In this document: in pieces, positions 37,901-49,639 of the stretch | Numbering within the stretch: position 1 is the stretch's first letter | How the letters are laid out: each line of letters begins with the position of its first letter | DNA from: Tubulanus polymorphus | Taxonomy: Eukaryota > Nemertea > Palaeonemertea > Tubulaniformes > Tubulanidae | Reading direction: 5' to 3' | Assembly: GCF_964204645.1 (NCBI RefSeq) | Contig: NC_134036.1 | Location: forward strand, 7,550,704-7,614,703 | Length of the DNA stretch: 64,000 bases | Position numbers and translations under genes: made by a program | Notes under the pieces: model-generated | The model's database searches: none | The model's input: the letters and a program-made list of their open reading frames with translations, nothing else | What the model was told of the DNA's origin: nothing

Positions 37901-40900
37901 ACCGCCGGCACACTGACGAACGAACGGACGACCGACCTACTGCCACCCTCCCTCCCTTCCTGACCGGTGCCGGGTCGTAACGCTGTTCATGGCCCGGTCA
38001 GCACTTAGTCGTTTTTCGAACAACAACCGCCGACACACTGACTAACGGGCGGACGACTGTCCTAGTGCCTCCCTCCCTCCCTCCCTCACTGCACCGGGAC
38101 GTAACGCTGATCAAGGCCCGGTCAGCACTTAGTCGTTTTTCGAACAACCACCGCCGGCACACTGACGAACGGATGGACGACCGACCTACTGCCTCCCTCC
38201 CTCCCTCCCTCACTGCACCGGGTCGTAACGCTGATCAAGGCCCGGTCAGCACTTAGTCGTTTTTCGAACTACCACCGCCGGCACACTGACGAACGGACGG
38301 ACGACCGACCTACTGCCTCCCTCCCTCCCTCCCTGACCGGTGCCTGGTCGTAACGCTGATCAAGGCCCGGTCAGCACTTAGTCGTTTTTCGAACCAACAC
38401 TGACGGCAGACTAACTAACGGGCGGACGATTGTCCGACTGCCTCCCTCTCTCCCTCCCTCACTGCGCCGGGTCGTAATGCTGATCAAGGCCCGGTCAGCA
38501 CTTAGTCGTTTTTCGAACAACCAGCACTGCCGGCACACTGACTAACGGCGGACGACCGACCTACTGCCTCCCTCCCTCCCTCACTGCACCGGGTCGTAAC
38601 GCTGATCAAGGCCCGGTCAGCACTTAGTCGTTTTTCGAACAACCACCGCCGGCACACTGACGAACGGACGGACGACCGACCTACTGCCTCCCTCCCTCCC
38701 TCCCTGACCGGTGCCGGGTCGTAATGCTGATCAAGGCCCGGTCAGCACTTTGTCGTTTTTCGAACCAACACTGACGGCAGACTAACTAACGGGCGGACGA
38801 TATTCCGACTGCCTCCCTCTCTCCCTCCCTCACTGCGCCGGGTCGTAATGCTGATCAAGGCCCGGTCAGCACTTAGTCGTTTTTCGAACAACCAGCACTG
38901 CCGGCACACTGACAAACGGACGGACGACCGACCTACTGCCTCCCTCCCTCCCTCACTGCACCGGGTCGTAACGCTGATCATGGCCCGGTCAGCACTTAAT
39001 CGTTTTTCGAACAACCACCGCCGGCACACTGACGAACGGATGGACGACCGACCTACTGCCTCCCTCCCTCCCTCCCTCACTGCACCGGGTCGTAACGCTG
39101 ATCAAGGCCCGGTCAGCACTTAGTCGTTTTTCGAACCAACACTGACGGCAGACTAACTAACGGGCGGACGATTGTCCGACTGCCTCCCTCTCTCCCTCCC
39201 TCACTGCGCCGGGTCGTAATGCTGATCAAGGCCCGGTCAGCACTTAGTCGTTTTTCGAACAACCAGCACTGCCGGCACACTGACTAAAGGGCGGACGACC
39301 GACCTACTGCCTCCCTCCCTCCCTCACTGCACCGGGTCGTAACGCTGATCAAGGCCCGGTCAGCACTTAGTCGTTTTTCGAACCATCACTGCCGGCACAC
39401 TGACAAACGGACGGACGACCGACCTACTGCCTCCCTCCCTCCCTCCCTCACTGCACCGGGTCGTAACGCTGATCATGGCCCGGTCAGCACTTAATCGTTT
39501 TTCGAACAACCACCGCCGGCACACTGACGAACGGATGGACGACCGACCTACTGCCTCCCTCCCTCCCTCCCTCACTGCACCGGGTCGTAACGCTGATCAA
39601 GGCCCGGTCAGCACTTAGTCGTTTTTCGAACAACCAGCACTGCCGGCACACTGACTAACGGGCGGTCGACCGACCTACTGCCTCCCTCCCTCCCTCACTG
39701 CACCGGGTCGTAACGCTGATCAAGGCCCGGTCAGCACTTAGTCGTTTTTCGAACCAACACTGACGGCAGACTAACTAACGGGCGGACGATTGTCCGACTG
39801 CCTCCCTCTCTCCCTCCCTCACTGCACCGGGTCGTAATGCTGATCAAGGCCCGGTCAGCACTTAGTCGTTTTTCGAACAACCAGCACTGCCGGCACACTG
39901 ACTAACGGGCGGACGAACGACCTACTGCCTCCCTCCCTCCCTCACTGCACCGGGTCGTAACGCTGATCAAGGCCCGGTCAGCACTTAGTCGTTTTTCGAA
40001 CAACCACCGCCGGCACACTGACGAACGGACGGACGACCGACCTACTGCCTCCCTCCCTCCCTCCCTGACCGGTGCCGGGTCGTAACGCTGATCAAGGCCC
40101 GGTCAGCACTTAGTCGTTTTTCGAACCAACACTGACGGCAGACTAACTAACGGGCGGACGATTGTCCGTCTGCCTCCCTCTCTCCCTCCCTCACTGCGCC
40201 GGGTCGTAATGCTGATCAAGGCCCGGTCAGCACTTAGTCGTTTTTCGAACAACCAGCACTGCCGGCACACTGACTAACGGGCGGACGACCGACCTACTGC
40301 CTCCCTCCCTCCCTCACTGCACCGGGTCGTAACGCTGATCAAGGCCCGGTCAGCACTTAGTCGTTTTTCGAACCATCACTGCCGGCACACTGACAAACGG
40401 ACGGACGACCGACCTACTGCCTCCCTCCCTCCCTCACTGCACCGGGTCGTAACGCTGATCATGGCCCGGTCAGCACTTAATCGTTTTTCGAACAACCACC
40501 GCCGGCACACTGACAAACGGATGGACGACCGACCTACTGCCTCCCTCCCTCCCTCCCTCACTGCACCGGGTCGTAACGCTGATCAAGGCCCGGTCAGCAC
40601 TTAGTCGTTTTTCGAACTACCACCGCCGGCACACTGACGAACGGACGGACGACCGACCTACTGCCTCCCTCCCTCCCTCCCTGACCGGTGCCGGGTCGTA
40701 ACGCTGATCAAGGCCCGGTCAGCACTTAGTCGTTTTTCGAACAACCACCGCCGGCACACTGACGAACGAACGGACGACCGACCTACTGCCACCCTCCCTC
40801 CCTTCCTGACCGGTGCCGGGTCGTAACGCTGTTCATGGCCTGGTCAGCACTTAGTCGTTTTTCGAACAACAACCGCCGACACACTGACTAACGGGCGGAC

Positions 40901-41342
40901 GACTGTCCTAGTGCCTCCCTCCCTCCCTCACTGCACCGGGTCGTAACGCTGATCAAGGCCCGGTCAGCACTTAGTCGTTTTTCGAACAACCACCGCCGGC
41001 ACACTGACGAACGGACGGACGACCGACCTTCTGCCTCCCTCCCTCCCTCACTGCTCCGGGTCGTAACGCTGATCAAGGCCCGGTCAGCACTTAGTCGTTT
41101 TTCGAACAACCACCGCCGGCACACTGACGAACGGACGGACGACCGACCTACTGCCTCCCTTCCTCCCTCCCTGACCAGCGCCGGGTCGTAACGCTGATCA
41201 AGGCCCGGTCAGCCCTTAGTCGTTTTTCGAACAACCATCACAGCCGGCACACTGACAAACGGACGGACGACCGACCTACTGCCTCCCTCCCTCCCTCCCT
41301 CACTGCACCGGGTCGTAACGCTGATCAAGGCCCGGTCAGCAC

Positions 41343-41346
41343 TTAG
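41343..41346 (+). repeat. Left TTAG target-site duplication
   Basis: The satellite motif CACTTAGTCG is interrupted here; TTAG is found again at 47677-47680, where the satellite resumes with TTAGTCGTTTTTCG. The four bases are therefore most simply read as duplicated on insertion. Confidence 0.75.
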
Positions 41347-41755
41347 AACGCGTTCTCAAATGTTTTGATACTTTCTCAGTTTGTATCAAAAATATTGCCG
41401 ATATTTGGTCCTTAAGTCCTAAAAAATGATAAATTTACAGTGTAAAATCGTACAAACGTGTCATCTATACCACAAAACACTTTATTTCCTGACCAATTTA
41501 TGATGTCATGTGTGGGCCATAGACCTCAATATCTGCCTGTGATCTCAACTTTCAATTAAGATTACGTGAGCTACTCGTGCCCAAAACGCGGCAGACGCAC
41601 AATAGAAAGTTACGCGCATGGTACTTTTATTGTCGCCGACATAGAGGACCGATATTTTGCTAATTTGATTCGGGAGGTTTAAACCTCCCAAGGTCAATTT
41701 ACTAAAATTGTGACCTTCAGGGAGATTCTACGAAAGGCCGATCGTTATCAATTTT
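41347..41755 (+). repeat. Left terminal inverted repeat
   Basis: Pairs with 47270-47676 in inverted orientation with many substitutions and small indels (by eye roughly four in five positions equal). The best conserved parts are the outer 50 bp, the segment with GATCTCAACTTTCAAT, AGAGGACCGATATTT, and the perfect palindrome GGGAGGTTTAAACCTCCC at 41672-41689. The divergence implies that the element is not a very recent arrival, or that the two ends evolve separately. Confidence 0.88.
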
Positions 41756-42028
41756 GGTTGAACTTGATACCATAATGCTCACTGGTTTTAATGTCAAACC
41801 ATGTAGTCCATATTTGGTAAGTTGTAAATTACGTAAAACCGAAAGAAAAACCCATTATTGGATCCTAATTACACGAATTACTTGAAATATCTAATAAATG
41901 AAATGTATACACAATACCAATAAGAACAACCTGATTTGATTCTGTTCGGAATTTATTCCTATATTCACGTCATAAAAATCGGAGGCAGTATTTCTCATTG
42001 ATTTTTACAACAGCGTCATTTCAGCCAT

Positions 42029-42138
42029 GGACTGTGAAAATACGTTACTGATTCCATGGTTAAGCTCGTTTTCGAGTAAAATATTGCATTTGATTCATTT
42101 CTCGTTGTGGTTTTGTCAAAGCTATATTTTCACAGTCC
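42029..42138. repeat. 14-bp inverted repeat pair
   Basis: GGACTGTGAAAATA at 42029-42042 is the exact reverse complement of 42125-42138. The first copy is preceded by CCAT, recalling the CCATGGACT motif of the hairpin at 45364 and the copies near 46,832 and 47,175. Confidence 0.7.
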
Positions 42139-44338
42139 GATCAGTGATACAAATAGCTAGTCAGTTACCAACGGTATAGCCAATAATCTACAGAACCACC
42201 CGAATAGCGAAAATTAGCAAATTGAACCAGTGATACCAGTTTTTGTCATGATTTTATCGAACATGTCATTCAATAATCGATGTGATCGGGTAAAAACTCG
42301 CCCCGTAAAGGTCCCTTTCAGTAAAAATCCCCTAGTTAAATATACCCCAAGGTAAAGGCTCCCGGTAAAAAACCCGAATAAAGATTTTCCAGTGTCTAGT
42401 TGGATGTTCTTTTCTTGTTCCTCTGTATACCTCTATACCTTCTCTATCAGATAGAAATGTTGTTAACTGCAACTATCCGTTAATCAAACTGTTGAATTAT
42501 TTTTTGATAATCGGGAGTGATGAAAATTAGGAATGAAAATTAACGGTTTAGCTACTTATATTTAGTTTAAAATCATGTGTTCTGCTTTAACAAATGCACT
42601 TTTTTATCTAAAAATATTATCTGACCCGAGTGCCTCAATCAAGGCTACATCAACAGTCCATCTCACTGATAACTTTATCACAAATAATCACCAGCCATTG
42701 AAATGTTTAATCCTCATACAATACAATACAATTATCTCAAATCTAAATTTCATGAGATAAATGCCCCTAGATTTCATAGGTTTTATTCCAACTGTTGCGA
42801 CAGTCATATCAAAACTGGACTATTCATATCAATAGACGCTAAACTGGACTGTTAATATATGAAAAGTCTTTAAGACCATATCATATATCTGAAGTGCGCT
42901 ATGTTTTGCCTTGCAGTAATAATTTGACTTGTCACATGATTACTCCATTTCTTCATATAATTTCCAAATAAACGAATACATTTCCATTGTTATGTTAAAT
43001 GACATCAGCAAAAGCAAATAGACACAAACTACTACACTACTGTGTTTAGGATGGTTTAAGAGATTGGACGCCGATTGATACGAAAAGTAGATTTCATGCA
43101 ATCATTTTCTTTCTTTAAAATCGTTGCGAATTAACGCGCGAACAGTGTTCGACTCTGGACGAACGGTTAATGGAATTTTATCGGGTTAGTCTTTCTATAG
43201 CCGACTAGCTATTGAATACCAGTGATTAAGCCATAAGTAAATAAAGAAGTTACTTGGGATGTTTAATCAATTGATGACAATGTACAAGTAAAACCAGGCC
43301 TATGAGACACCCGTAATGTAAAATGATATCATGCAAGATATTCATATAAGCGTATTTTAGTCCTGATTTGAATGAATGTACCCACGTTTTAGGCAATGAA
43401 TCGAGACTTGGTTTTATCCCATAGCGTCATCGCTAGTACATGCTTGAGATGAGATTGTTGGTTTATATTTTGAACTCTGTAAAGAAGTTTTGTACATTTA
43501 AGCGTGAATGACGCACTGTGATGAACTATTGTACGAAATAATATATTAAATTCAATGAAAGAATCTTAATGCTCCAAAAGGAATATAAGTGTAGTTAAGA
43601 TTAATTTTTTTTAATTTTTCTTAATGAAAACCGATGATATAAAATAATTTAGCTTATTATCCCCAAGGTAAAAATCCCCAATATTTGATTTAACTAACAT
43701 AAAATCAACACAATTTATTATGTCTAAAAAAACTCAACTCATAGATTCTAGATTTAATTGCACTTCTGTTAACTAAAGATGATAGTAATGATGTATAGAT
43801 GTATAATATGATGACCGAACGTTTCATGAGGAATAACTACTGTGGTTAGATACAATTCTCATTCTTAGGATACGAATCGGTTGATTGAATTCGGTCATTT
43901 AAACTACTGGCTAATTTACAGTGGTCACTATTGAAACGATTAATTGAAGTGCCCTTGAAATCAAGATAGATTCCGGTTGCGTAAATTAACTAATTTTTAA
44001 GCGACCACCTTCTATTGTCGGTATTCGGTTAGCTCTTGGTTAGCCAGAAGTTTTACCATACAGACTCGGACTAGATGATTGAATTAAATCTTAGAATCAA
44101 AATATTGTCACTGGAGTAAATATATATTCCTTATTACACTTTCAGCAGTGATCATATTTTACATGTAAATTGAAGGTATTACTGTCATCTAAAGTTAATA
44201 AGGTATTAGAATCGCAAAATTTAAGTTGTTCAAAACCAACATGAAAATGAGAAGTAAATACACAATATCCGTATATGGTGAATAACGAGACAAATCCCAC
44301 AATGAATTCAGCAAAAAATCTTCTGCGAGCAATGTTTC

Positions 44339-44355
44339 GGCTAATGCTATTAGCC
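44339..44355. repeat. Short hairpin GGCTAAT/ATTAGCC
   Basis: Seven-base arms with a 3-base loop, in the interior of the 6.3-kb element. It may be a remnant of an inserted repeat; no function is claimed. Confidence 0.4.
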
Positions 44356-44456
44356 ATCATCAGGCCCCCGTCAACATGAAAATATTGATACGTAAATCGA
44401 ATCCATATCATAAGCATACTATACCACAAGTTAAAAAGAGTTATTTAGTTCGAATT

Positions 44457-44501
44457 AAAAGATAGTATGAATAAAATTATGAAAAGATAGTATGAATAAA
44501 A
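44457..44501 (+). repeat. Two-copy 25-bp tandem repeat
   Basis: AAAAGATAGTATGAATAAAA occurs at 44457-44476 and again at 44482-44501, a local duplication in AT-rich DNA. Confidence 0.8.
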
Positions 44502-45363
44502 AGTTCATTAATTTCATTTATTCTATGAATTTGTTTAAAGATTTATTTCAACAAAAGAGATCAATGCACAGTTAAATATATTGCAGTTGTATTGTGGATG
44601 AATATGTTTGAATAAATATCGTGCTTTCAAATGTTCTTGAAAAATCGCCAAGTGAGGATTTTACCTAGGGGATTTTTACCTACAACCATCTAAAATGCCC
44701 CAGGCCCTAAATCCAGTAGGTTTATGGCGAAAGGTTAAGATTAGGAATGTATTAGCAATATAATTTTTTGAAACAGTATTTGGTCTCCCGATGATTTGAT
44801 TTGCAGGTCAGACTTATTGTTGACCAAAGTTCTTAAAGTGAATTGCTTTAAAGTAATAAATATCAATGAAACAATATCATAAATTTTGAAGTGAGTTCTT
44901 TTGTAATAATCCAATTTAAGTGCACTCCGATGCATGCTAAATTCTAATAAATTCATTTATAAATTTAATTTATACATTTTCCCTCCTCACTTATTCATTC
45001 TATATTAGTTTTACTAATGAACATAACAGTGGCTTGTGCCTAATGTCAATAAGCAGCGATTGGGTGCCGCCTCTCTGTGTTAATCTATCACGAAAGATTT
45101 AACTCGATTAGAGCCGCTGAAAACGTATTTCTTTGCAGCCTAGAGTTTATGCATACATGTTCTAAATCAAGACAATATGCTCTATATCAGAGCCTATACT
45201 AAAGCATGCACTCATAATTCGTTTAAGAGTCCGAGGCTTAATTGTGAGAGTTGTTATACAATGAGTAATTAAATGGTGGGATTACAATGGGAGAGATCAT
45301 TTCATCAGCCACATCGTTGCCCCAGGGAGTTAGTTATATTCGTTATAGCCAAAATACCTTGAC

Positions 45364-45410
45364 CATGGACTCTAAAACGCTTTAATGTCTAAATTGTTTT
45401 AGAGTCCATG
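45364..45410. repeat. Perfect 15-bp stem hairpin inside the element
   Basis: CATGGACTCTAAAAC at 45364-45378 is the exact reverse complement of GTTTTAGAGTCCATG at 45396-45410, with a 17-base loop. Single copies of one arm recur at about 47174-47189 (GTTTTAGAGTCCATGG) and in degenerate form near 46,825 (GTTTTTGAGTCCATGG). This points to a small dispersed repeat family that has seeded the element several times. Confidence 0.8.
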
Positions 45411-46622
45411 ACTTGACAGAATATAGAAATTTGCCCAGAAAAAGTTATGCATATTCCAACAAAAAAGAATCAATAAAGACTTATATTTTGAATTTAAATG
45501 AAGAGACAAGTAGTACTTTAAAGGTTAACTATTTATTTCGACGCACGAGCTTTCGCTTCTAATGTATAGAAGCTTCAATGAGTGAATTATTAGAATTCGT
45601 ACATTTAGTAAATTCCGGAAACAAAACCTAGTCTTAAGAACTACCATTAACCAAGTTTCAAAGAATTTTGTTCCCTTATGATATTGAATGGTGTGAAATT
45701 GAAGTGTCCCTAATGATATATCTTTATGTAAGTTCAACTAACTTACCCAGTTAGTGATGATAGTTGAATAATTAACAAAATAATAGTTGGACTATCGTTT
45801 AGGACAAATTAGGATTTTACCGGGTAAGTTTTTTCCTAATAGGCTACCTTTTTGAAGAGCATGCATCCTGAGATACGTATACAAAAATTCGTTTGATGCT
45901 AAATGCAGAGTCTTCACGGTAGAACATATTTGGACATCAATTAATCACGTGAAGGGTAGAAATGACAATTTGTCACTGCTGAGCTTATTTCCCTTCACTC
46001 AACTTTTTTTAAAGTTTTTTCAATATTCTCTAATCCGACATTATATACGCTGCGTACTAACTGTACACAATTTCGGGTTTGGGTTGTTTTTGAAAAAAAA
46101 CAGATTCCCAGCAAATTGTAATTTTTGGGTTCTTGAAAACGGTCAATATGTTATAGCAGTTTATGTAAAACCGCATAGAATAGCTACAATGAACAACATG
46201 TATCCAGGAAAATATATATTTCAGAACACGATCGATTTCACTGAATTTAGCCTCATCATGTAGGATAAAATGAACTTCTGTTGATATTGCGATTGTGCTG
46301 TCGTTAGCTGTCCCATAGCTTATTCGACTCGCTATCGAAAGTAACAAAACAATGGTCACATGTGTCAATGAACTTATCGCTATTCGAAGTAATGTGCGTA
46401 TTGAAAAATTTCTCAAGCACTTCGAATTTCCGATTGCTTAAACGCCAAATTTGCATTCGAAATATTAAGCCGATCTATTCTAATTCATACCTGGTCGTGT
46501 TATAAGCAATTCAAGCGTTTAGTTTGTACTTTAAAATAAAATGAAATAGATTGATTGATGAAATACAAATCAAGTCAAACAAACTCAACTAACTGACTAC
46601 TACTGAGTTATTTGTATTCGAT

Positions 46623-46668
46623 GAAAGAACATATTCTAGTTAGTTGAAAGAACATATTCTAGTTCATT
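46623..46668 (+). repeat. Two-copy 23-bp tandem repeat
   Basis: GAAAGAACATATTCTAGTT occurs at 46623-46641 and 46646-46664; the period is 23 bp. Confidence 0.8.
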
Positions 46669-47269
46669 GGCTCGAACCTTGATTATTGTCTAAGTTGTAC
46701 TATAACTAACATGCCAATGGATGTGTACATGCGCCTCTCTGATTGGCTAGAATCCTTGCATTCGATGGCGGCATCAGTGAACTAACGGGGAAATTAGAAT
46801 TGTATGTTTGACCACGGATTCTTTGTTTTTGAGTCCATGGTTTTGGATCTGGTTTTATCGTGAGTTTGATTAACGTACATTGTAGAGAACAATGGTGGGG
46901 ATTCGAATAACGTGCATCCTTTATTCAGAAAGTGTATCATTACGTATATAAATATAGAAATTATTACAATAACTTTAATCAGAATTATCTCATCACGCAG
47001 AACCAGTGAAATAGCCGTTGTAAAGCCGCAAAGTAAATTGAATGAATGAGTAGGTGCTCACGCATTTGTTTCCATTTCATAAGAATCAATTCCAAACAGA
47101 TGAATCAGATTCGAATTTTTGCTTCTTCGTTATGCGAAGTTTTTTTTATATCAGAGACTCTTATACGATTTAGGTTTTAGAGTCCATGGTTATATGAATA
47201 TCTTATGATTCCTCAACTTTCATCAAATACTTAGGAATGCCATTGAACGTTTGGGTAAAAAGTTATGCT

Positions 47270-47676
47270 AAATTTGATTACCATCGGCTTTTTAGATAAT
47301 CTCCACGAAGGTCACAATTTTAGTGGTTTGACCTTGGGAGGTTTAAACCTCCCGAATCCAATTTGCGAAATATCGGTCCTCTTTGTCGGCGGTAATGAAA
47401 GAATAAATAGAGCGAAGTTTCTATTGTGCGCCGACCGCATTTTGTTCACGAATAGCTTACGTAATAAATTGAAAGTTGAGATCATAGGCGGATATAGCGC
47501 TCTATGGCCCACGTTCAATTCATAAACTGGTCCGCAAATAAAGTGTTTAGAAGTATAATTGACACGTTTGTACGATTTTGCGCTGTAAATTTATCATTTT
47601 TCAGGACTCAAGGACCAGAAATTGGCAATATTTTTGATACAAACTGAGAAAGTATCAAAACATTTGGGAACGTGTT
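47270..47676 (-). repeat. Right terminal inverted repeat
   Basis: Inverted, diverged copy of 41347-41755. It holds the same perfect palindrome GGGAGGTTTAAACCTCCC at 47336-47353 and the same CGTACAAACGTGTCA and GGTCCTTGAGTCC blocks in reverse complement. Small open frames across it (47265-47525 plus, 47312-47518 minus) are overlapping shadows and not supported as genes. Confidence 0.88.
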
Positions 47677-47680
47677 TTAG
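47677..47680 (+). repeat. Right TTAG target-site duplication
   Basis: TTAG at the point where the satellite resumes in mid-monomer (TTAGTCGTTTTTCGAAC), matching 41343-41346. Confidence 0.75.
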
Positions 47681-49639
47681 TCGTTTTTCGAACAACCACC
47701 GCCGGCACACTGACGAACGGACGGACAACCGACCTACTGCCTCCCTCCCTCCCTCACTGCACCGGGTCGTAACGCTGATCAAGGCCCGGTCAGCACTTAG
47801 TCGTTTTTCGAACCATCACTGCCGGCACACTGACAAACGGACGGACGACCGACCTACTGCCTCCCTCCCTCCCTCACTGCACCGGGTCGTAACGCTGATC
47901 ATGGCCCGGTCAGCACTTAATCGTTTTTCGAACAACCACCGCCGGCACACTGACGAACGGATGGACGACCGACCTACTGCCTCCCTCCCTCCCTCCCTCA
48001 CTGCACCGGGTCGTAACGCTGATCAAGGCCCGGTCAGCACTTAGTCTTTTTTCGAACTACCACCGCCGGCACACTGACGAACGGACGGACGACCGACCTA
48101 CTGCCTCCCTCCCTCCCTCCCTGACCGGTGCCGGGTCGTAACGCTGATCAAGGCCCGGTCAGCACTTAGTCGTTTTTCGAACAACCACCGCCGGCACACT
48201 GACGAACGAACGGACGACCGACCTACTGCCACCCTCCCTCCCTTCCTGACCGGTGCCGGGTCGTAACGCTGATCAAGGCCCGGTCAGCACTTAGTCGTTT
48301 TTCGAACTACCACCGCCGGCACACTGACGAACGGACGGACGACCGACCTACTGCCTCCCTCCCTCCCTCCCTGACCGGTGCCGGGTCGTAACGCTGATCA
48401 AGGCCCGGTCAGCACTTAGTCGTTTTTCGAACCAACACTGACGGCAGACTAACTAACGGGCGGACGATTGTCCGACTGCCTCCCTCTCTCCCTCCCTCAC
48501 TGCGCCGGGTCGTAATGCTGATCAAGGCCCGGTCAGCACTTAGTCGTTTTTCGAACAACCAGCACTGCCGGCACACTGACTAACGGGCGGACGACCGACC
48601 TACTGCCTCCCTCCCTCCCTCACTGCACCGGGTCGTAACGCTGATCAAGGCCCGGTCAGCACTTAGTCGTTTTTCGAACCATCACTGCCGGCACACTGAC
48701 AAACGGACGGACGACCGACCTACTGCCTCCCTCCCTCCCTCACTGCACCGGGTCGTAACGCTGATCATGGCCCGGTCAGCACTTAGTCGTTTTTCGAACA
48801 ACCACCGCCGGCACACTGACGAACGGATGGACGACCGACCTACTGCCTCCCTCCCTCCCTCCCTCACTGCACCGGGTCGTAACGCTGATCAAGGCCCGGT
48901 CAGCACTTAGTCGTTTTTCGAACTACCACCGCCGGCACACTGACGAACGGACGGACGACCGACCTACTGCCTCCCTCCCTCCCTCCCTGACCGGTGCCGG
49001 GTCGTAACGCTGATCAAGGCCTGGTCAGCACTTAGTCGTTTTTCGAACAACAACCGCCGACACACTGACTAACGGGCGGACGACTGTCCTAGTGCCTCCC
49101 TCCCTCCCTCACTGCACCGGGTCGTAACGCTGATCAAGGCCCGGTCAGCACTTAGTCGTTTTTCGAACAACCACCGCCGGCACACTGACGAACGGATGGA
49201 CGCCCGACCTTCTGCCTCCCTCCCTCCCTCACTGCTCCGGGTCGTAACGCTGATCAAGGCCCGGTCAGCACTTAGTCGTTTTTCGAACAACCACCGCCGG
49301 CACACTGACGAACGGACGGACGACCGACCTACTGCCTCCCTTCCTCCCTCCCTGACCAGCACCGGGTCGTAACGCTGATCAAGGCCCGGTCAGCCCTTAG
49401 TCGTTTTTCGAACAACCATCACAGCCGGCACACTGACAAACGGACGGACGACCGACCTACTGCCTCCCTCCCTCCCTCCCTCACTGCACCGGGTCGTAAC
49501 GCTGATCAAGGCCCGGTCAGCACTTAGTCGTTTTTCGAATAACCAACTCTGCCGGCACACTGACGAACGGACGGACGACCGACCTACTGTCCCCCTCCCT
49601 CCCTCACTGCACCGGGTCGTAACGCTGATCAAGGCCCGG

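Larger units (their letters stand above)
3191..41346. repeat. Satellite array 1: tandem ~120-bp GC-rich satellite (roughly 318 monomers)
   Basis: Uninterrupted head-to-tail array. The typical unit, read from GGCCCGGTCAGCACTTAGTC, continues with GTTTTTCGAAC, an A/C-rich variable stretch, CCGGCACACTGAC, a GAACGGACGGACGACCGACC stretch, TACTG, a CCTC tract of variable length, then CACTGCACC or GACCGGTGCC, and CGGGTCGTAACGCTGATCAA. Length varies mostly by CCCT units. Several variant classes recur: one with CAGACTAACTAACGGGCGG and a CTCTCTCC tract, one with CCGACACACTGAC and CTGTCCTAGTG, one with CATGGCCCGG linked to TTAATCG, and one with TCATCTTTCGAACGACTACC. The first monomer is cut at CCGGTCAGC by the left element and the last is cut at TTAG by the 6.3-kb insertion. 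No gene is supported inside. Confidence 0.97.
33311..41346. repeat. Remainder of satellite array 1
   Basis: Satellite monomers of the same classes in changing order. Recurrent dimers combine a CCATCACTGCC/ACAAACGG monomer with a CATGG-TTAATCG monomer (for example near 33,390-33,574, 36,410-36,595, 38,742-39,080 and 40,376-40,561). A two-monomer unit is duplicated in tandem at about 37,490-37,730 and 37,730-37,970. Between 35,290 and 38,550 many single-base insertions or losses occur in short homopolymers. The array stops abruptly in CACTTAG at the 6.3-kb insertion. No gene seen. Confidence 0.85.
41756..47269. other. Interior of the 6.3-kb element, no convincing gene
   Basis: About 5.5 kb of AT-rich DNA. 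The longest open frames (for example 44142-44429 and 46057-46416 on the minus strand, 45949-46263 on the plus strand) are short, overlap on opposite strands, and show no domain, catalytic motif or upstream gene context I can recognise. The region does hold several short structured repeats: hairpins at 42029-42138, 44339-44355 and 45364-45410, small tandem repeats at 44457-44501 and 46623-46668, and scattered copies of a GGTAAAAATCCCC motif in both orientations (near 42,320-42,375, 43,669, 44,655 and 45,815). No tRNA or other RNA gene was recognised. Confidence 0.7.
41347..47676. mobile_element. 6,330-bp DNA element with ~408-bp terminal inverted repeats, apparently non-autonomous
   Basis: AT-rich insertion inside one satellite monomer. 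The ends are inverted copies: the left begins AACGCGTTCTCAAATGTTTT and the right end, read inward, begins AACACGTTCCCAAATGTTTT. It is flanked by TTAG on both sides, and the monomer reads through if the insert and one TTAG are removed. These are the marks of a cut-and-paste style DNA transposon. The interior has no long open frame and no transposase motif that I can recognise, so it is either non-autonomous or heavily decayed. Superfamily is open: a 4-bp TTAG duplication does not match the canonical TTAA or TA targets, and a 3-bp TTA reading (PIF/Harbinger-like) would make the terminal bases unequal. Confidence 0.85.

Noticed and set aside
3344-41124. Dozens of open frames of 60-158 codons on both strands in array 1
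   Set aside because: They are readings of the 120-bp satellite (40 codons per unit, few stops). They repeat the same low-complexity peptide, occur on both strands at once, and end wherever a CCCT unit shifts the frame. No gene context or non-repeat domain.
44142-46416. Open frames in the 6.3-kb element as a possible transposase
   Set aside because: All under 120 codons, some overlapping on opposite strands, with no DDE, zinc-finger or helicase motif visible.
41343-47680. PIF/Harbinger assignment based on a TTA duplication
   Set aside because: Reading the duplication as TTA leaves unequal terminal bases (G versus A), whereas TTAG gives matching AAC termini; without a transposase the family stays open.
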